Under the pieces are notes generated by a model. It saw only the letters and a list, made by a program, of their open reading frames with translations, searched no databases and was not told the DNA's origin. Shown piece after piece: positions 15,346 through 25,379 of a stretch of 64,000 nt of DNA. This DNA comes from Bacillota bacterium (lineage in GTDB: Bacteria; Bacillota; Clostridia; Acetivibrionales; DSM-1351), in assembly GCA_023416275.1 (NCBI GenBank), contig JAEZIB010000029.1:1-64000 (forward strand). The letters are read 5' to 3'. Numbering within the stretch: the stretch's first letter is position 1; each line of letters begins with the position of its first letter. The position numbers and the translations under genes were made by a program.

Positions 15346-16977
15346 ATGTGGAAGAAAATAAAAAGTTTAATTGATATGCCAATGAAAAAATATGTATTAA
15401 GGCAGGCTGTATGTTTGCTTTTTATGTTAATATATACAGTGACTTCATTGGCATTCCCATGTTTTATAAGCATAATTATTGATAAGGGTGTAGCACTAGG
15501 CAATAACAGAACAATTATAATATACTCTTTATTAATGCTTGGGGTGGGGGGTATTATGATTGCTTTTCAAAACTTGCAGAGGTTAGAGTTCTATAAGTTC
15601 GCACAGGAGATTATATTGAAGCTCAAAGAAAAGTTGATGACAGTAATTTTATCAACAAATCTGAGTTTTTGGAGTAGAAATAAGGTTGGAGATATATTCA
15701 CAATACTGGAAAACGATGTATCTCAAATAGAAACATTATTAACGACAACTGTTAGCGATATTCTTGTAAACACGTTAGTTATAATAGGAATTTCCTCTTA
15801 TTTATTATATACAGACAAATACATTGGAGTAATTGTAATTATTTTGGCTTTAGTTTTTTCAGTTTTTCAAAGAAAAATTGGTGAGAAAGTTAAAGCAGAT
15901 ATGTATAAACTTAGAAATGAAGTTGGAATTTTATCATCATATACAAGCGAAATATTGAATAATGTTAACAACATACAAGTATCAGGCTATAAAAAACTTG
16001 TTTTAGAAAACTATAATGTAAAAAACAAAAATGTCATTACATATTCAATAAACCAAATACGTACCATATCTTTTACACAACTGGTTGGGGCATCATTTAA
16101 TGTTTTAGGAATATTTGTTGTACTAATAATTGGTGCTTATCGTGTTAATACCGGTACAATGTCAATCGGGCTTTTATTTACTTTGACAATATATGTTCAG
16201 CGTTTATATGGCCCTATTGTTTCGTTGGGTAGTTCGTACATATCTATAAAAAATACAATGCCGATTATAGATAAGATATATAGTGTTCTGAACACTAATA
16301 ACATTATAGCTGATGGAAATATTGCATTAGATCGAAATATAAGAGGTGCGTTAGAATTTAAAAATCTTGATTTTTCATATGAAATAAATTCAAATGCGAA
16401 TGTGTTGCGAAATATTAATTTCAAGGTCGAACCCGGAACAGTGCTTGGAATTATCGGCGAAAATGGAAGTGGAAAAACAACATTGCTAAAATTATTGATG
16501 AGGGTTTGCACATCACAAACTGGTGATATTTTATTAGATGGGCAGCGTATAAACAATTATCAATTAGAATATTTTCACTCGCAATTTGCTTATTTATTAC
16601 AAAATCCGTATATGATGAGTGGAAATTTGAGGGATATCCTTAATCCGCTTCACAATGATATTAAAGATATAGAGATAAATGAAATGATAAATTATTTCGA
16701 GCTTGATATTAGTAAATTTGAAAATGGTCTTGATACAGAAATCGGAGAAAACAAGCTAAATATTTCTGGCGGTGAAGCACAGAAAATATCTTTAATCAGG
16801 TTGTTTTTAGAAAATAAGCCTTTTTATATATTGGATGAGCCAACAGCTGCAATAGATATTGAAAGTGAAGAATTAATATGTAAAAAATTAAAAGAATTAC
16901 TATCAGGAAAGACAGCTATTATTATAACACATAGAGAGAAAATTTTAGAAATATGTGACGAAATTTATCGCCTATAA
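15346..16977 (+). CDS. ABC exporter, fused membrane and ATPase domains
   Basis: ATG 15346 follows AGAGGGAG; a further-upstream ATG at 15295 lacks such a site. The 543-residue half-transporter has six predicted membrane helices in the first ~310 residues, then the ATPase: GENGSGKTTL (Walker A), LLQNPYM (Q-loop), LNISGGEAQK (signature), YILDEPTAAID (Walker B) and ITHR (switch His). It has no C39 peptidase domain, so leader removal must be done elsewhere, consistent with the separate S8 protease. It likely exports the modified peptides as a homodimer. Confidence 0.88.
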   Translation: MWKKIKSLIDMPMKKYVLRQAVCLLFMLIYTVTSLAFPCFISIIIDKGVALGNNRTIIIYSLLMLGVGGIMIAFQNLQRLEFYKFAQEIILKLKEKLMTVILSTNLSFWSRNKVGDIFTILENDVSQIETLLTTTVSDILVNTLVIIGISSYLLYTDKYIGVIVIILALVFSVFQRKIGEKVKADMYKLRNEVGILSSYTSEILNNVNNIQVSGYKKLVLENYNVKNKNVITYSINQIRTISFTQLVGASFNVLGIFVVLIIGAYRVNTGTMSIGLLFTLTIYVQRLYGPIVSLGSSYISIKNTMPIIDKIYSVLNTNNIIADGNIALDRNIRGALEFKNLDFSYEINSNANVLRNINFKVEPGTVLGIIGENGSGKTTLLKLLMRVCTSQTGDILLDGQRINNYQLEYFHSQFAYLLQNPYMMSGNLRDILNPLHNDIKDIEINEMINYFELDISKFENGLDTEIGENKLNISGGEAQKISLIRLFLENKPFYILDEPTAAIDIESEELICKKLKELLSGKTAIIITHREKILEICDEIYRL

Positions 16978-17108
16978 GAATTCAAAAAAATTTTGGAAAA
17001 CTTTCTAATACATTTTCTGTATATTACTATATTGTTTAGATGATATCAAGTGTGTATGTAAGTTTATTATATTTCCCAAAAAGAGTATTAATAGAGAGGA
17101 GTGTTTCT

Positions 17109-17789
17109 TTGCATTCAATCTTTATTGTAGAAGATGATAGAATTTTAAACCTTGGTTTACAGGTGAGCTTGACAGAGTATGGATATTATGCTGAAGGGGC
17201 ATATACTGCTAAAGAAGCCCTAGAGAAAATAAATGCAACCCATTATGATTTAGTTATTTTAGATGTAAATCTACCTGATTTAAACGGATATCAATTATGT
17301 AAAAAAATCAAAGCACTTATAGAGATCCCCGTTGTTTTCTTGACCGCAAAAGATGAAGAAAGTGATGTTATGAAAGGGTTTGATTTGGGTGCGGATGATT
17401 ATATTACAAAGCCATTTAACTTAAATATATTTTTCAAAAAGATAGAAGCTTTACTAAGAAGATGTAACAAACAAAAGGGTAAGGAAAACTACTATTTAAA
17501 AGGTGATTTACTTATAAATTTTGATAAGAGAGAAGTAAAGATTAAAGATGAGATAGTTGCTCTTACACCAACAGAATATAGGATATTGGAAATTTTTATT
17601 CTGAACAGAAATATTGTGTTAACAAAAGTAATATTATTAGAAAAACTATGGGATCAAAATGGAAACTGGGTTGATGATCATACCTTGTCTGTAAACATTA
17701 GTAGGTTACGTAACAAAATTGATTTGCAAGATAAGAAGTATATAAAAACAGTCTTTGGAATCGGATATATGTGGAGTGATGAAGAGTGA
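17109..17789 (+). CDS. OmpR/PhoB-family response regulator
   Basis: The start is TTG 17109 with GAGAGGAG (17094-17101) just upstream; this gives the normal receiver beginning HSIFIVEDD. The receiver has acidic Asp9/Asp10, phospho-acceptor Asp52 (LVILDVNLPD) and the conserved ITKPF lysine. A winged-helix DNA-binding domain follows (LTPTEYRILEIFI, then VDDHTLSVNISRLRNKI). Its last bases overlap the kinase gene by four. It probably controls the following ABC transporter genes in response to peptide stress, as for BceRS-type systems. Confidence 0.9.
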   Translation: MHSIFIVEDDRILNLGLQVSLTEYGYYAEGAYTAKEALEKINATHYDLVILDVNLPDLNGYQLCKKIKALIEIPVVFLTAKDEESDVMKGFDLGADDYITKPFNLNIFFKKIEALLRRCNKQKGKENYYLKGDLLINFDKREVKIKDEIVALTPTEYRILEIFILNRNIVLTKVILLEKLWDQNGNWVDDHTLSVNISRLRNKIDLQDKKYIKTVFGIGYMWSDEE

Positions 17790-18895
17790 AAAAGCCGTAT
17801 AAGAGTATACATAAGGATTATGAATTAAGTGGAATTTTTATACTAATTACTGTAGTGATTTTTTTGGCAGGGTTTGTTTTTATATGGATTTATCGTGAAA
17901 ATGTATTGAAAATATATTTTGCAGTTTCATTAGTTATCACTATTTTATCTATTGCTTTAGTTAGATACATAAAATATGAACTAGAAAATTTCACAACAGA
18001 AATTGAATGTATCATTGAAAAAATTCTAAATGATGAGAAATTAGATTATTCTTCTACATATCAAGATAAATTGTTTTCAAAAATATTTTCAAAATTAATT
18101 AAAGTATATGAAACGAATAATTTGAAAAGCAAAAAGATAGAAGAGGAAAAAAATCAAGTTAATGAGTTAATATCAGATATTTCACATCAGATAAAAACGC
18201 CTTTTGCGAATGTAAAAATGTATAATCAGCTTCTTCTTGGTTCATGTGACACTTATAGTGAAAGCTATACGTATTTAAATATTATGAATAATCAAATAAA
18301 CAAAATAGATTTTTTGATACAGGGATTAATTAAATTGTCTAGGTTGGAAACCAATATCATTGTATTAAAAATTGGATACAATTTTGTTATCGATTTATTA
18401 GCATCTGCATTGACTAATGTAATGATAAAGGCTGAAAAGAAGAATATTCAGTTAATCTCTACTTGCAATTCAGACATAAAGGCTTATTTTGATTTAAAGT
18501 GGACGACAGAAGTAGTATTTAATATTTTGGATAATGCTATAAAGTATTCTAAAGAAAATAGTGAGATTAGAATTAATGTAAGCGAATTAGAGGATTATGT
18601 AAGAATTGAAATCATTGATAAAGGGCCGGGAATTAAGGAAGATACAATTTCTTTAATATTTAATAGATTTTATCGTGGAAGTGATGTACATAACATAGAT
18701 GGTTTGGGCCTGGGGCTTAACCTTGCGAGAAAAATTATTACCAAGGAGCAAGGGTATATTCAGGTGCGCTCAAAAGTGGGATATGGCTCAAATTTTGCAG
18801 TTCATTTATTAAAGAGTAAATCATCGTTTAATTTGTTACAAAATTGTGATAACAAAATTCCTAATTGTGACAAAAATGAAATATCTGCTGTGTAG
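17786..18895 (+). CDS. Sensor histidine kinase, two membrane segments
   Basis: The GTG start overlaps the regulator stop. Two membrane helices (about residues 15-35 and 41-59) with almost no external loop suggest intramembrane sensing, typical of kinases that work with Bce-type transporters. His134 in the SDISHQIKTP box is the phosphorylation site. The ATPase domain shows NILDNAIKYS (N box), DKGPGIK (G1) and GLGLGLNLARK (G2). Near its 3' end the DNA has two AATTGTGA(T/C)A copies, which could be regulator sites by chance or design. Confidence 0.9.
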   Translation: MKKPYKSIHKDYELSGIFILITVVIFLAGFVFIWIYRENVLKIYFAVSLVITILSIALVRYIKYELENFTTEIECIIEKILNDEKLDYSSTYQDKLFSKIFSKLIKVYETNNLKSKKIEEEKNQVNELISDISHQIKTPFANVKMYNQLLLGSCDTYSESYTYLNIMNNQINKIDFLIQGLIKLSRLETNIIVLKIGYNFVIDLLASALTNVMIKAEKKNIQLISTCNSDIKAYFDLKWTTEVVFNILDNAIKYSKENSEIRINVSELEDYVRIEIIDKGPGIKEDTISLIFNRFYRGSDVHNIDGLGLGLNLARKIITKEQGYIQVRSKVGYGSNFAVHLLKSKSSFNLLQNCDNKIPNCDKNEISAV

Positions 18896-18979
18896 AATTA
18901 ATTATGCAAGATGGAAAGTGTTATATTAACTTTGAATTACGCTCAAGTCAATCTCCGATAATTAGAAATGGCAGGTTTA

Positions 18980-19005
18980 TAGGCTTTCCTTCTTAAAATA
19001 GCCTA
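18980..19005 (+). promoter_or_regulatory. Small hairpin ahead of ABC transporter genes
   Basis: TAGGCT and AGCCTA are arms of a six-base-pair stem with a T-rich loop, about 30 bases before the transporter start. It is possibly a weak terminator of the two-component unit or a leader structure. Confidence 0.3.
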
Positions 19006-19033
19006 AATACATTTGTTAAGGGAAGGATATATT

Positions 19034-19702
19034 ATGAAAATATTAGAAACATCTGATTTAAAAAAATATTATAATTCTGAACCAAATTTAGTAAAAGCGC
19101 TAGATGGTGTGAGCATAACCATTGAGGAAGGTGAATTTGTTGCTATAGTTGGAACCTCAGGTAGTGGAAAATCCACATTGTTACATATGCTTGGCGGTTT
19201 GGATACACCAACATCTGGAGAAGTTTGTATACGAGATATTAAATTGTCAAAATTAGGAGAAGATGAGTTGACAATATTCAGGAGACGAAATATCGGGTTC
19301 GTATTCCAAAACTACAATTTAGTACCGATTTTAAATGTATATGAAAATATTGTACTACCATTGCAGCTAGATGGAAGCAAAATAGACGAAGGTTATATTA
19401 AGAAAATTACCGAGATGCTTAGTTTAGATAAAAAACTTAATAACTTACCTAATAATTTATCTGGCGGACAACAGCAGAGAGTCGCCATTGCAAGGGCATT
19501 AGCATCAAAGCCTGCTATTATTCTTGCGGATGAGCCTACGGGAAATTTAGACAGTAAAACAAGTTGGGATGTACTAGGTTTATTAAAAACAACAGCACAT
19601 GAGTTATCACAAACAATTATTATGATCACTCATAATAATGAGATAGCACAGATGGCAGACAGAGTAGTGAGGATTGAAGATGGGAGAATAGTTAATACAT
19701 AA
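19034..19702 (+). CDS. ABC transporter ATPase, MacB/BceA/LolD type
   Basis: ATG 19034 is preceded by GGGAAGGAT. The 222-residue ATPase has GTSGSGKSTLL (Walker A), VFQNYNL (Q-loop), LSGGQQQRVAIARAL (signature), IILADEPTGNLD (Walker B) and ITHNN (switch). The EPTGNLD form is typical of the family partnering FtsX-like permeases. It is followed 23 bases later by such a permease and preceded by a two-component system. Together these form a peptide-resistance or self-immunity module. Confidence 0.9.
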   Translation: MKILETSDLKKYYNSEPNLVKALDGVSITIEEGEFVAIVGTSGSGKSTLLHMLGGLDTPTSGEVCIRDIKLSKLGEDELTIFRRRNIGFVFQNYNLVPILNVYENIVLPLQLDGSKIDEGYIKKITEMLSLDKKLNNLPNNLSGGQQQRVAIARALASKPAIILADEPTGNLDSKTSWDVLGLLKTTAHELSQTIIMITHNNEIAQMADRVVRIEDGRIVNT

Positions 19703-19725
19703 TATTAATCTGGGGTGGTGAAAAA

Positions 19726-22245
19726 ATGTTTTCAAATAACAATAATAAAGTTATAAATCTAATAGTCAAAAAGTGTTTTAAAAGTAAACAAAGCAGGAAT
19801 ATTGTTGCAATTATAGCTATTATTTTAACAACAACTCTTTTTACTACTATCTTTACAATTGGTTCAGGAATGATTTCTACTATAAGAGAGCAGAGTATAA
19901 GAAAAGCAGGAGCAGATGGACAGGTAGTATTAAGTTTGATTAATGATAAGGTGTTTAACAAGATAAAAGAACATAAAATGATTAATGAAATTGCATATAC
20001 TATGTTAGTTGCAGATTCTATTAACGGTCTAAACAAGTGGCGCACTAGTATGTGGTATGCGGATGATGTAGGTAAAAAATTTCTCGATATTAATTTAATG
20101 AGTGGTAAGTTGCCAAAAGCGGATAACGAAATTATTATGGATACAAAGACAATTAAAGTACTCGGTTTGAAGCAGGAGGTTGGCACACGAGTAAAATTAA
20201 ATTATGAAGTAAAAGGTGTACCTTTAGAAAAAGAATTTATATTGTCTGGATATTGGAAAACGGATGAGCTGGCAAGTATAGGAAATATTATAGTTTCAAA
20301 AGTATATTTGGATAACAACCTACAAGTATTAACTAATCGTAACACGGACGATTTTTACTATTCAGGGTATGTTTCAGCATACATTAAATTTAAAAGTGGC
20401 ATTAATATTGAAAGAAATCTTGAAAAAGTCTTGAGTGACTGTGGGTACCAAACGGAGGATAAAAACAAGGATAATTATATAAAGGCAAAAGTTAATTCAG
20501 CATATCAATCTTTTGACTTGTTTAGTGATCCATCCCTTTTAATTTGCTATATAGTCGGAATATTGTTAATCATTTTTACAGGATACCTGATAATTTATAA
20601 TATTTTTCAAATATCAGTTGTTCAGGACATTCAGTTTTATGGAATGCTAAAAACATTAGGGGCAACTAAAAAACAGATAAAAGGCATCATTAATAAACAA
20701 GCACTTTGGTTGGCGATTTGTGGTATTCCTGTCGGTTTAATTATTGGTTTTGCATTAGGGAGTTTATTGATTCCGTTAACCTTGTCAGCTACAAAGTATA
20801 ATGCAGCTGATGGTATTACCTTAGAATTTGATCCTGCTATTTTTATATTCTCAGCATTATTTTCATTTATAACAGTACTTATCAGCATTAGAAAGCCTGA
20901 AAAAATTGCAGGTAGTGTTTCACCAATTGTAGCATTGCATTATGTTGGAGATAACAATTATAAAAGTAAAAAAATTAAGGAATCTACAAACGGTGGCAAA
21001 ATAAGTCGCATGGCTTTTACTAATTTAGGAAGAAACAAAACAAGAACTTTACTGGTAATTATTTCACTATCTCTTAGTCTGATTTTATTAGACGTAGTGT
21101 TTACGCTTTCACAAGGTTTTGATGAAGATAAATATATTTCAGAATTTTTGAGCACCGATTATGCTATTTCAAGTGCTGATTATTTTCAAAGTGGATATAC
21201 TACATCAGAGGTAGACTTGAGTGATTCTTTTATTAATGCAGTAAAAAGTCAGAATGGTTTTATTAATGGGGGAGAATTATATAGCACAAAAGTATTAAAA
21301 GAAGGTTTTGCTACTGACTGCAAAAAAGTTCTAAGTTTCAATGTAGATGAACATAATAATTATCTAGTACAATTTTTTGGGGTTGATAAATTTTTACTGG
21401 ACCTTTGCGAAACAATGAACAATGGAATAGACTATGCTAAATTTAATAGCGGTAAATATATTATTTTGGGAGTAGACTGTGATGAAAGAGGCAATCCTAT
21501 CGAGAATACTATCGCTATTGGAGATAAAATTAAATTTTATCATTATGATAAGTCTTTAAATACGTATGAACCATTAGAATATGAAGTTTTAGCGAAAGTG
21601 AAAATAAAAGGCAATACCATAACAGATAGAAGTTCAGGATTTACCAGGTTTTATTTACCAACAGATGTATTTTTATCTATTGTTAATACAAAATCCCCAG
21701 TGAGTTATGCGTTTAATGTAGATAAAGGCAGTCAGAATCAAATGGAAAAATATTTGAGTCATTATACAAAAAATATCGAAGATTCAATGGATTATTCTTC
21801 AAAGCAGAGATATAAAGATGCATTTAAAAGCATGACAATGATGATTATTATTGTAGGTTGTTCATTGTCTGTTGTTATTGGCTTAATTGGTATTATAAAT
21901 TTTATAAATTCAATTGTAACAAGTATATTATCAAGGCGTAAGGAATTTGCCATACTACAAAGCGTTGGTATGACAGGAAAACAGTTAAAAAGCATGTTGT
22001 GTTTTGAAGGAGCTTATTTTGCCGTTGCAACAATATTATTTGCATCAACTTTTGGAAGTATTGTATCTTTGGTATTAGTCCGGGGAATTGTAAAAAGCTT
22101 CAATTTCTTCTCCTATCATTTTATTATTTGGCCAATTTTTAGTGTATTCCCTTTACTTATTGCAATTACATTGATAGTTCCAATTCTATTATATAAAAGA
22201 ATTGCAAAACAACATATTGTTGAGAGGCTTCGAAACATTGACTAA
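19726..22245 (+). CDS. FtsX-family ABC permease (MacB/BceB-like)
   Basis: An 839-residue membrane protein with GGGGTGG upstream. It has an N-terminal helix and large external domain (to ~residue 260), then three helices with the FtsX pattern (ISVVQDIQFYGMLKTLGATKKQIKGI). A second FtsX-type half with its own external part follows, ending in three helices (EFAILQSVGMTGKQLK). This two-half layout is typical of permeases that release peptides from the membrane by mechanotransmission. It works with the upstream ATPase and is the probable immunity transporter for the locus. Confidence 0.88.
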   Translation: MFSNNNNKVINLIVKKCFKSKQSRNIVAIIAIILTTTLFTTIFTIGSGMISTIREQSIRKAGADGQVVLSLINDKVFNKIKEHKMINEIAYTMLVADSINGLNKWRTSMWYADDVGKKFLDINLMSGKLPKADNEIIMDTKTIKVLGLKQEVGTRVKLNYEVKGVPLEKEFILSGYWKTDELASIGNIIVSKVYLDNNLQVLTNRNTDDFYYSGYVSAYIKFKSGINIERNLEKVLSDCGYQTEDKNKDNYIKAKVNSAYQSFDLFSDPSLLICYIVGILLIIFTGYLIIYNIFQISVVQDIQFYGMLKTLGATKKQIKGIINKQALWLAICGIPVGLIIGFALGSLLIPLTLSATKYNAADGITLEFDPAIFIFSALFSFITVLISIRKPEKIAGSVSPIVALHYVGDNNYKSKKIKESTNGGKISRMAFTNLGRNKTRTLLVIISLSLSLILLDVVFTLSQGFDEDKYISEFLSTDYAISSADYFQSGYTTSEVDLSDSFINAVKSQNGFINGGELYSTKVLKEGFATDCKKVLSFNVDEHNNYLVQFFGVDKFLLDLCETMNNGIDYAKFNSGKYIILGVDCDERGNPIENTIAIGDKIKFYHYDKSLNTYEPLEYEVLAKVKIKGNTITDRSSGFTRFYLPTDVFLSIVNTKSPVSYAFNVDKGSQNQMEKYLSHYTKNIEDSMDYSSKQRYKDAFKSMTMMIIIVGCSLSVVIGLIGIINFINSIVTSILSRRKEFAILQSVGMTGKQLKSMLCFEGAYFAVATILFASTFGSIVSLVLVRGIVKSFNFFSYHFIIWPIFSVFPLLIAITLIVPILLYKRIAKQHIVERLRNID

Positions 22246-22517
22246 AAGCACACTATAAGCCGTTAAAATAACCTGCAATCCCCAAATGGGTTATATTACA
22301 AATTATGCTTGAGTTGGAGCAAATTTTTAATAGGATGAAACAGAAATGTTGAGTCTCAAAATTAGATAAATATGGCACACAGAGTTTCCGAGAGCGTGTA
22401 CAAACAAAATTAAAGAGGGGATTATAAAAAACAATTATTTGATAAAACCAGATAATTATAGGATTGAGGTTTATAGATTTTTCCAAAATCTAAAATACAT
22501 AAACTAAGGAGTCTATT

Positions 22518-23402
22518 ATGAAAAGAGGATTAAAAGTATTAGTTTGCTACATTTGTGCATTATTGATGATTAGCAGCAGTATTACAGCATTTGCAGCAAC
22601 AGAAGAAGAAGCGGTAAATGGATTGCCACAACAAGTTGTAGATATTGTTAATGGTTCGGATAATATTTATGGGGATGGGGTACCGCTATTACATGGAACA
22701 GGTGATGGAACAGAGAGAGAGCCGGGTCGGGTATCAGCACGATTTGTCAGCGGTGGTGTCAATCATACGCATCAATATATTGTAGCATCAGCTTTAACAA
22801 TACTATATAATGATATGGGAAATAGTATAATGAATAATAATACCAATACCCTTCTAATGATGGAAAATGCTGATTGGCCTGATAAATTGGGAAATCAAAC
22901 CGATTATGGAACATTTGCAGGTCACTTCTACAATCCAAACACTGAGCTAAACTGGTTGGGTCAATCTTCTCCGACGGCAAAAACAAGAGCACTTGATTAT
23001 TTTGTCACTGCGGTAGCAAGCTACAATGCCGGAAATATTATTGATGCATTCATGTACATTGGACGTGGAGCACATTATGTAGCAGATGCAAATGAGCCTC
23101 ATCACGCATCTAATTTAACAGCATTAAATAGCAATCATTCAGAATTTGAAGAATATGTTGATAATAACAGAACATCATTTTATATAAGTGGAAATACTCT
23201 TGCAGATAGTGTTTATCAAATTGCAGAGAATAGTTCAGTTAGCAATTTGGTTCATGTATCATCATTAAGGGTGAATGGATTAGCTGAACAAGCACAACAA
23301 AGTAGTACATATTCAGTGGCAGCAAATGCGAGTGTACAAAGTGCAATTACTACAGTAACACAATATCTTTATAAATTTGGAAGAACGGTCGGTATTTATT
23401 AA
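22518..23402 (+). CDS. Secreted zinc-dependent phospholipase C, catalytic domain only
   Basis: A signal peptide (about residues 1-28, ending TAFA) precedes an all-helical Zn-PLC domain. Candidate metal ligands are in HTHQYI, ADWPD, GTFAGHFYNPN, RGAHYVADANEPHHASN and the Glu of SEFEEY. The arrangement HxxxDxxxPxH is characteristic of the alpha-toxin/BcPLC family. At 294 residues it lacks the C-terminal C2/PLAT domain that gives clostridial alpha-toxin its membrane toxicity, so it resembles the Bacillus cereus enzyme form. TAAGGAG lies before the ATG. It follows the immunity transporter but has its own 272-base leader region. Confidence 0.85.
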   Translation: MKRGLKVLVCYICALLMISSSITAFAATEEEAVNGLPQQVVDIVNGSDNIYGDGVPLLHGTGDGTEREPGRVSARFVSGGVNHTHQYIVASALTILYNDMGNSIMNNNTNTLLMMENADWPDKLGNQTDYGTFAGHFYNPNTELNWLGQSSPTAKTRALDYFVTAVASYNAGNIIDAFMYIGRGAHYVADANEPHHASNLTALNSNHSEFEEYVDNNRTSFYISGNTLADSVYQIAENSSVSNLVHVSSLRVNGLAEQAQQSSTYSVAANASVQSAITTVTQYLYKFGRTVGIY

Positions 23403-23498
23403 ATTACTGATATGTAGACGTTGCATGCAGAAAAATGAACACTTTTTTACTTACCACACTTTACATAAAACTAATAAAAAACAACCAATAAAATAGGA

Positions 23499-23546
23499 GA
23501 ACTGAATCCTCCATCTGAAACTGAACTCAGCGATGGGATTCAGTTC
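23499..23546 (+). terminator. Stem-loop downstream of phospholipase gene
   Basis: GAACTGAATCC (23499-23509) and GGATTCAGTTC (23536-23546) form an 11-base-pair perfect stem with a 26-base loop. A weak T content follows. It is probably a terminator or 3' end stabiliser for the phospholipase mRNA. Confidence 0.5.
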
Positions 23547-23717
23547 TTGCACTATTGAAGTTTAACTTTTGATTCACTTATTCTACAAATCAATAAAATC
23601 AGTCGAACTTTTTATCCCCTGCTCAGCAGCAATTTCAGCAATAGACACCGAAGCGATGAAATCAGACTCCTTACAAACATCTATATTTATTATGGGAAGC
23701 TCTCAAATCCAGTTTTT

Positions 23718-23797
23718 ATGCGGCTTTGACTAGGGGGTCGTTTTTCGACTCCCTAAAGCCACGACCCCCTTTTTAAATCAAAATCATTTTGCGTATT
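23718..23797 (+). repeat. Mobile-element motif, right copy: GGGGGTCG hairpin plus TTTTGCGTA
   Basis: ATGCGGCTTTGACTAGGGGGTCG (two parts: ATGCGGCTTTGA and CTAGGGGGTCG) is followed by a CGACTCCC arm, an exact AGGGGGTCGT/ACGACCCCCT outer pair (23732-23741 and 23761-23770) and then CATTTTGCGTA. It matches the block at 6896-6971 in order and sequence. Between 23403 and 23811 I see only this block, the stem-loop at 23499 and a short minus-strand relic frame (23583-23701). Confidence 0.5.
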
Positions 23798-23811
23798 TCT
23801 ATCATTTAGCT

Positions 23812-25056
23812 ACCTCAACACAGGGAGAGAGTGAGTCAATCTCTCAAAATACTAAGATGGGACTTAAAATGAAAGCAAAACAAGGGGAAATGATAGGCTT
23901 TAATGCTTGTCTGGGTTATACTTATGACACCGAAACAGGCAAGCTGATTATTAACGAGGAAGAAGCACAAACCGTCAAATACATATTTAAACGCTACATT
24001 GAAGGAGTAGGTGCCCATACAATTTCAAAGGAATTAGAAACGATGGGTATTCATACTAAGAAAGGAAAGGCGAATTGGAACGATAGTGTCCTTGCTGGAA
24101 TTATCCGTAATGAAAAATATATGGGCGATGTAGTCATGGTGAAAACCTACACGGTTGACCCCATCAGCAAAAAGAGAATCGTTAATTTTGGTGAGCAGGA
24201 CAGGTACTATATAAAAAACCATCACGAACCAATTGTCTCAAGGGAAGTGTTTCAGGAAATAAGGAAAAAGCGAAGCCGCAGAATCAATGATGGAATAATG
24301 AAAAAGCATAGCATGGAGTACCCCTTCAGCAATGTAATGAAGTGTAAATATAGCGGCGGATCCATTATCCGCGGGAAGTGGACTTCGGGTGCAGAACCTA
24401 AATTCGTCTGGTACTGCCACCATGCCGCTAAGAAAGGCAAGAAGGTATGTCCGCATTCAAAAGCCATTCCAGAGAAGGTAATGGAGCAATCCTTTGTCAG
24501 AGCCTTTAATTCATTATGCAAAGACAATGAGAAAATCATAGAAGAATTCCTTGAAAATCTCTCTAAAAGCCTTGAATACAGAGAGCATGAAAAGGAACAA
24601 AGGAACATTAATGACAAAATCAACAAGCTGAATAATCAGCGTAATCAACTGGTGGACTTGCTGTTGGAGCAGAAAATAAATAAGGAAATCTATGATAAAA
24701 AGTACGAAAAAGTATCACAGGAGATTGAAGTTGCGGAGCAGGAGCTGCAGGCGTATAATGAAAGCAACGAGTTTGGAGATGACTTTAGAAGCAGGCTCAC
24801 AAGTTTCAAAAGAATTTTCGAGAAGAAAGAATTAATGGATAAATTCGACGGTGAGATTTTTCGGACACTCGTCAAGGAAGTGTTTATAGGGGATACTGCC
24901 GAGGACGGAACACTACTACCTTACACCATAAACTTTGTATTCAAAACGGGGCTGAAAATAAACATTTCGCCTCTATTCCCAAAAGAACCACCCCCAGAGA
25001 ACGACCACACACGTAGAAGCGACAATTCTGATGACAAGGTGTGGTTCAGAGGATGA
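23812..25056 (+). pseudogene. Large serine recombinase, N-terminal catalytic domain missing
   Basis: Homology begins upstream of the ATG at 23857 (frame reads LATSTQGESESISQN) and runs to the TGA at 25056. Present are the recombinase domain (GFNACLGYTYD to AGIIRNEKYMGD), a zinc-ribbon region (MKCKYSGG to KKVCPHS) and a coiled coil. The ~140-residue resolvase domain with the catalytic Ser is absent, and the ribbon CxxCG has become CKYSGG. It therefore cannot catalyse integration. Its 3' end is duplicated at 4944-4987. It is a relic of the element that brought in the island. Confidence 0.8.
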
Positions 25057-25218
25057 AATCGATAGACTTGCAGAAATTGCTGGATTTTTACAGTTTTATT
25101 ATCAGAGATTATTCACACGACTGGTAAAAACGTAGATTTGAGATTATATTAAGCTGCGCCGTTAGGCAATATTCGTAATTATGCTGCGTGACTAAGTGAA
25201 CCGCATTATTGACATTGA

Positions 25219-25350
25219 AATGAAATACACTCGGTTTTGGCTAAAAAATATGGTTTAACTGCCGACGGATTTTTCCCTAAAATGTATTATAAAAGCAAGT
25301 CTAACATCATTTATACAGAGTTATGGATTCCGATTAAGAAACGAGGATAA
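25219..25350 (+). pseudogene. 3' remnant of GyrI-like effector-binding domain gene
   Basis: The frame after a TGA at 25216 reads KKYGLTADGFFPKMYYKSKS and ends TELWIPIKKRG, stop. The closing E(L/V)WIPIK strand is typical of GyrI-like/AraC effector-binding domains. No 5' part is recognisable upstream, so this is a truncated gene end between the recombinase relic and the PNPOx gene. Confidence 0.5.
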
Positions 25351-25379
25351 TATTAAATTTAATGCTGGAGGAAAAGCAA

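Noticed and set aside
23583..23701. Minus-strand frame ending KSSTDFIDL as a gene
   Set aside because: It is only ~39 codons, begins after a stop with no start codon or ribosome site, and matches nothing I recognise; treated as a relic.
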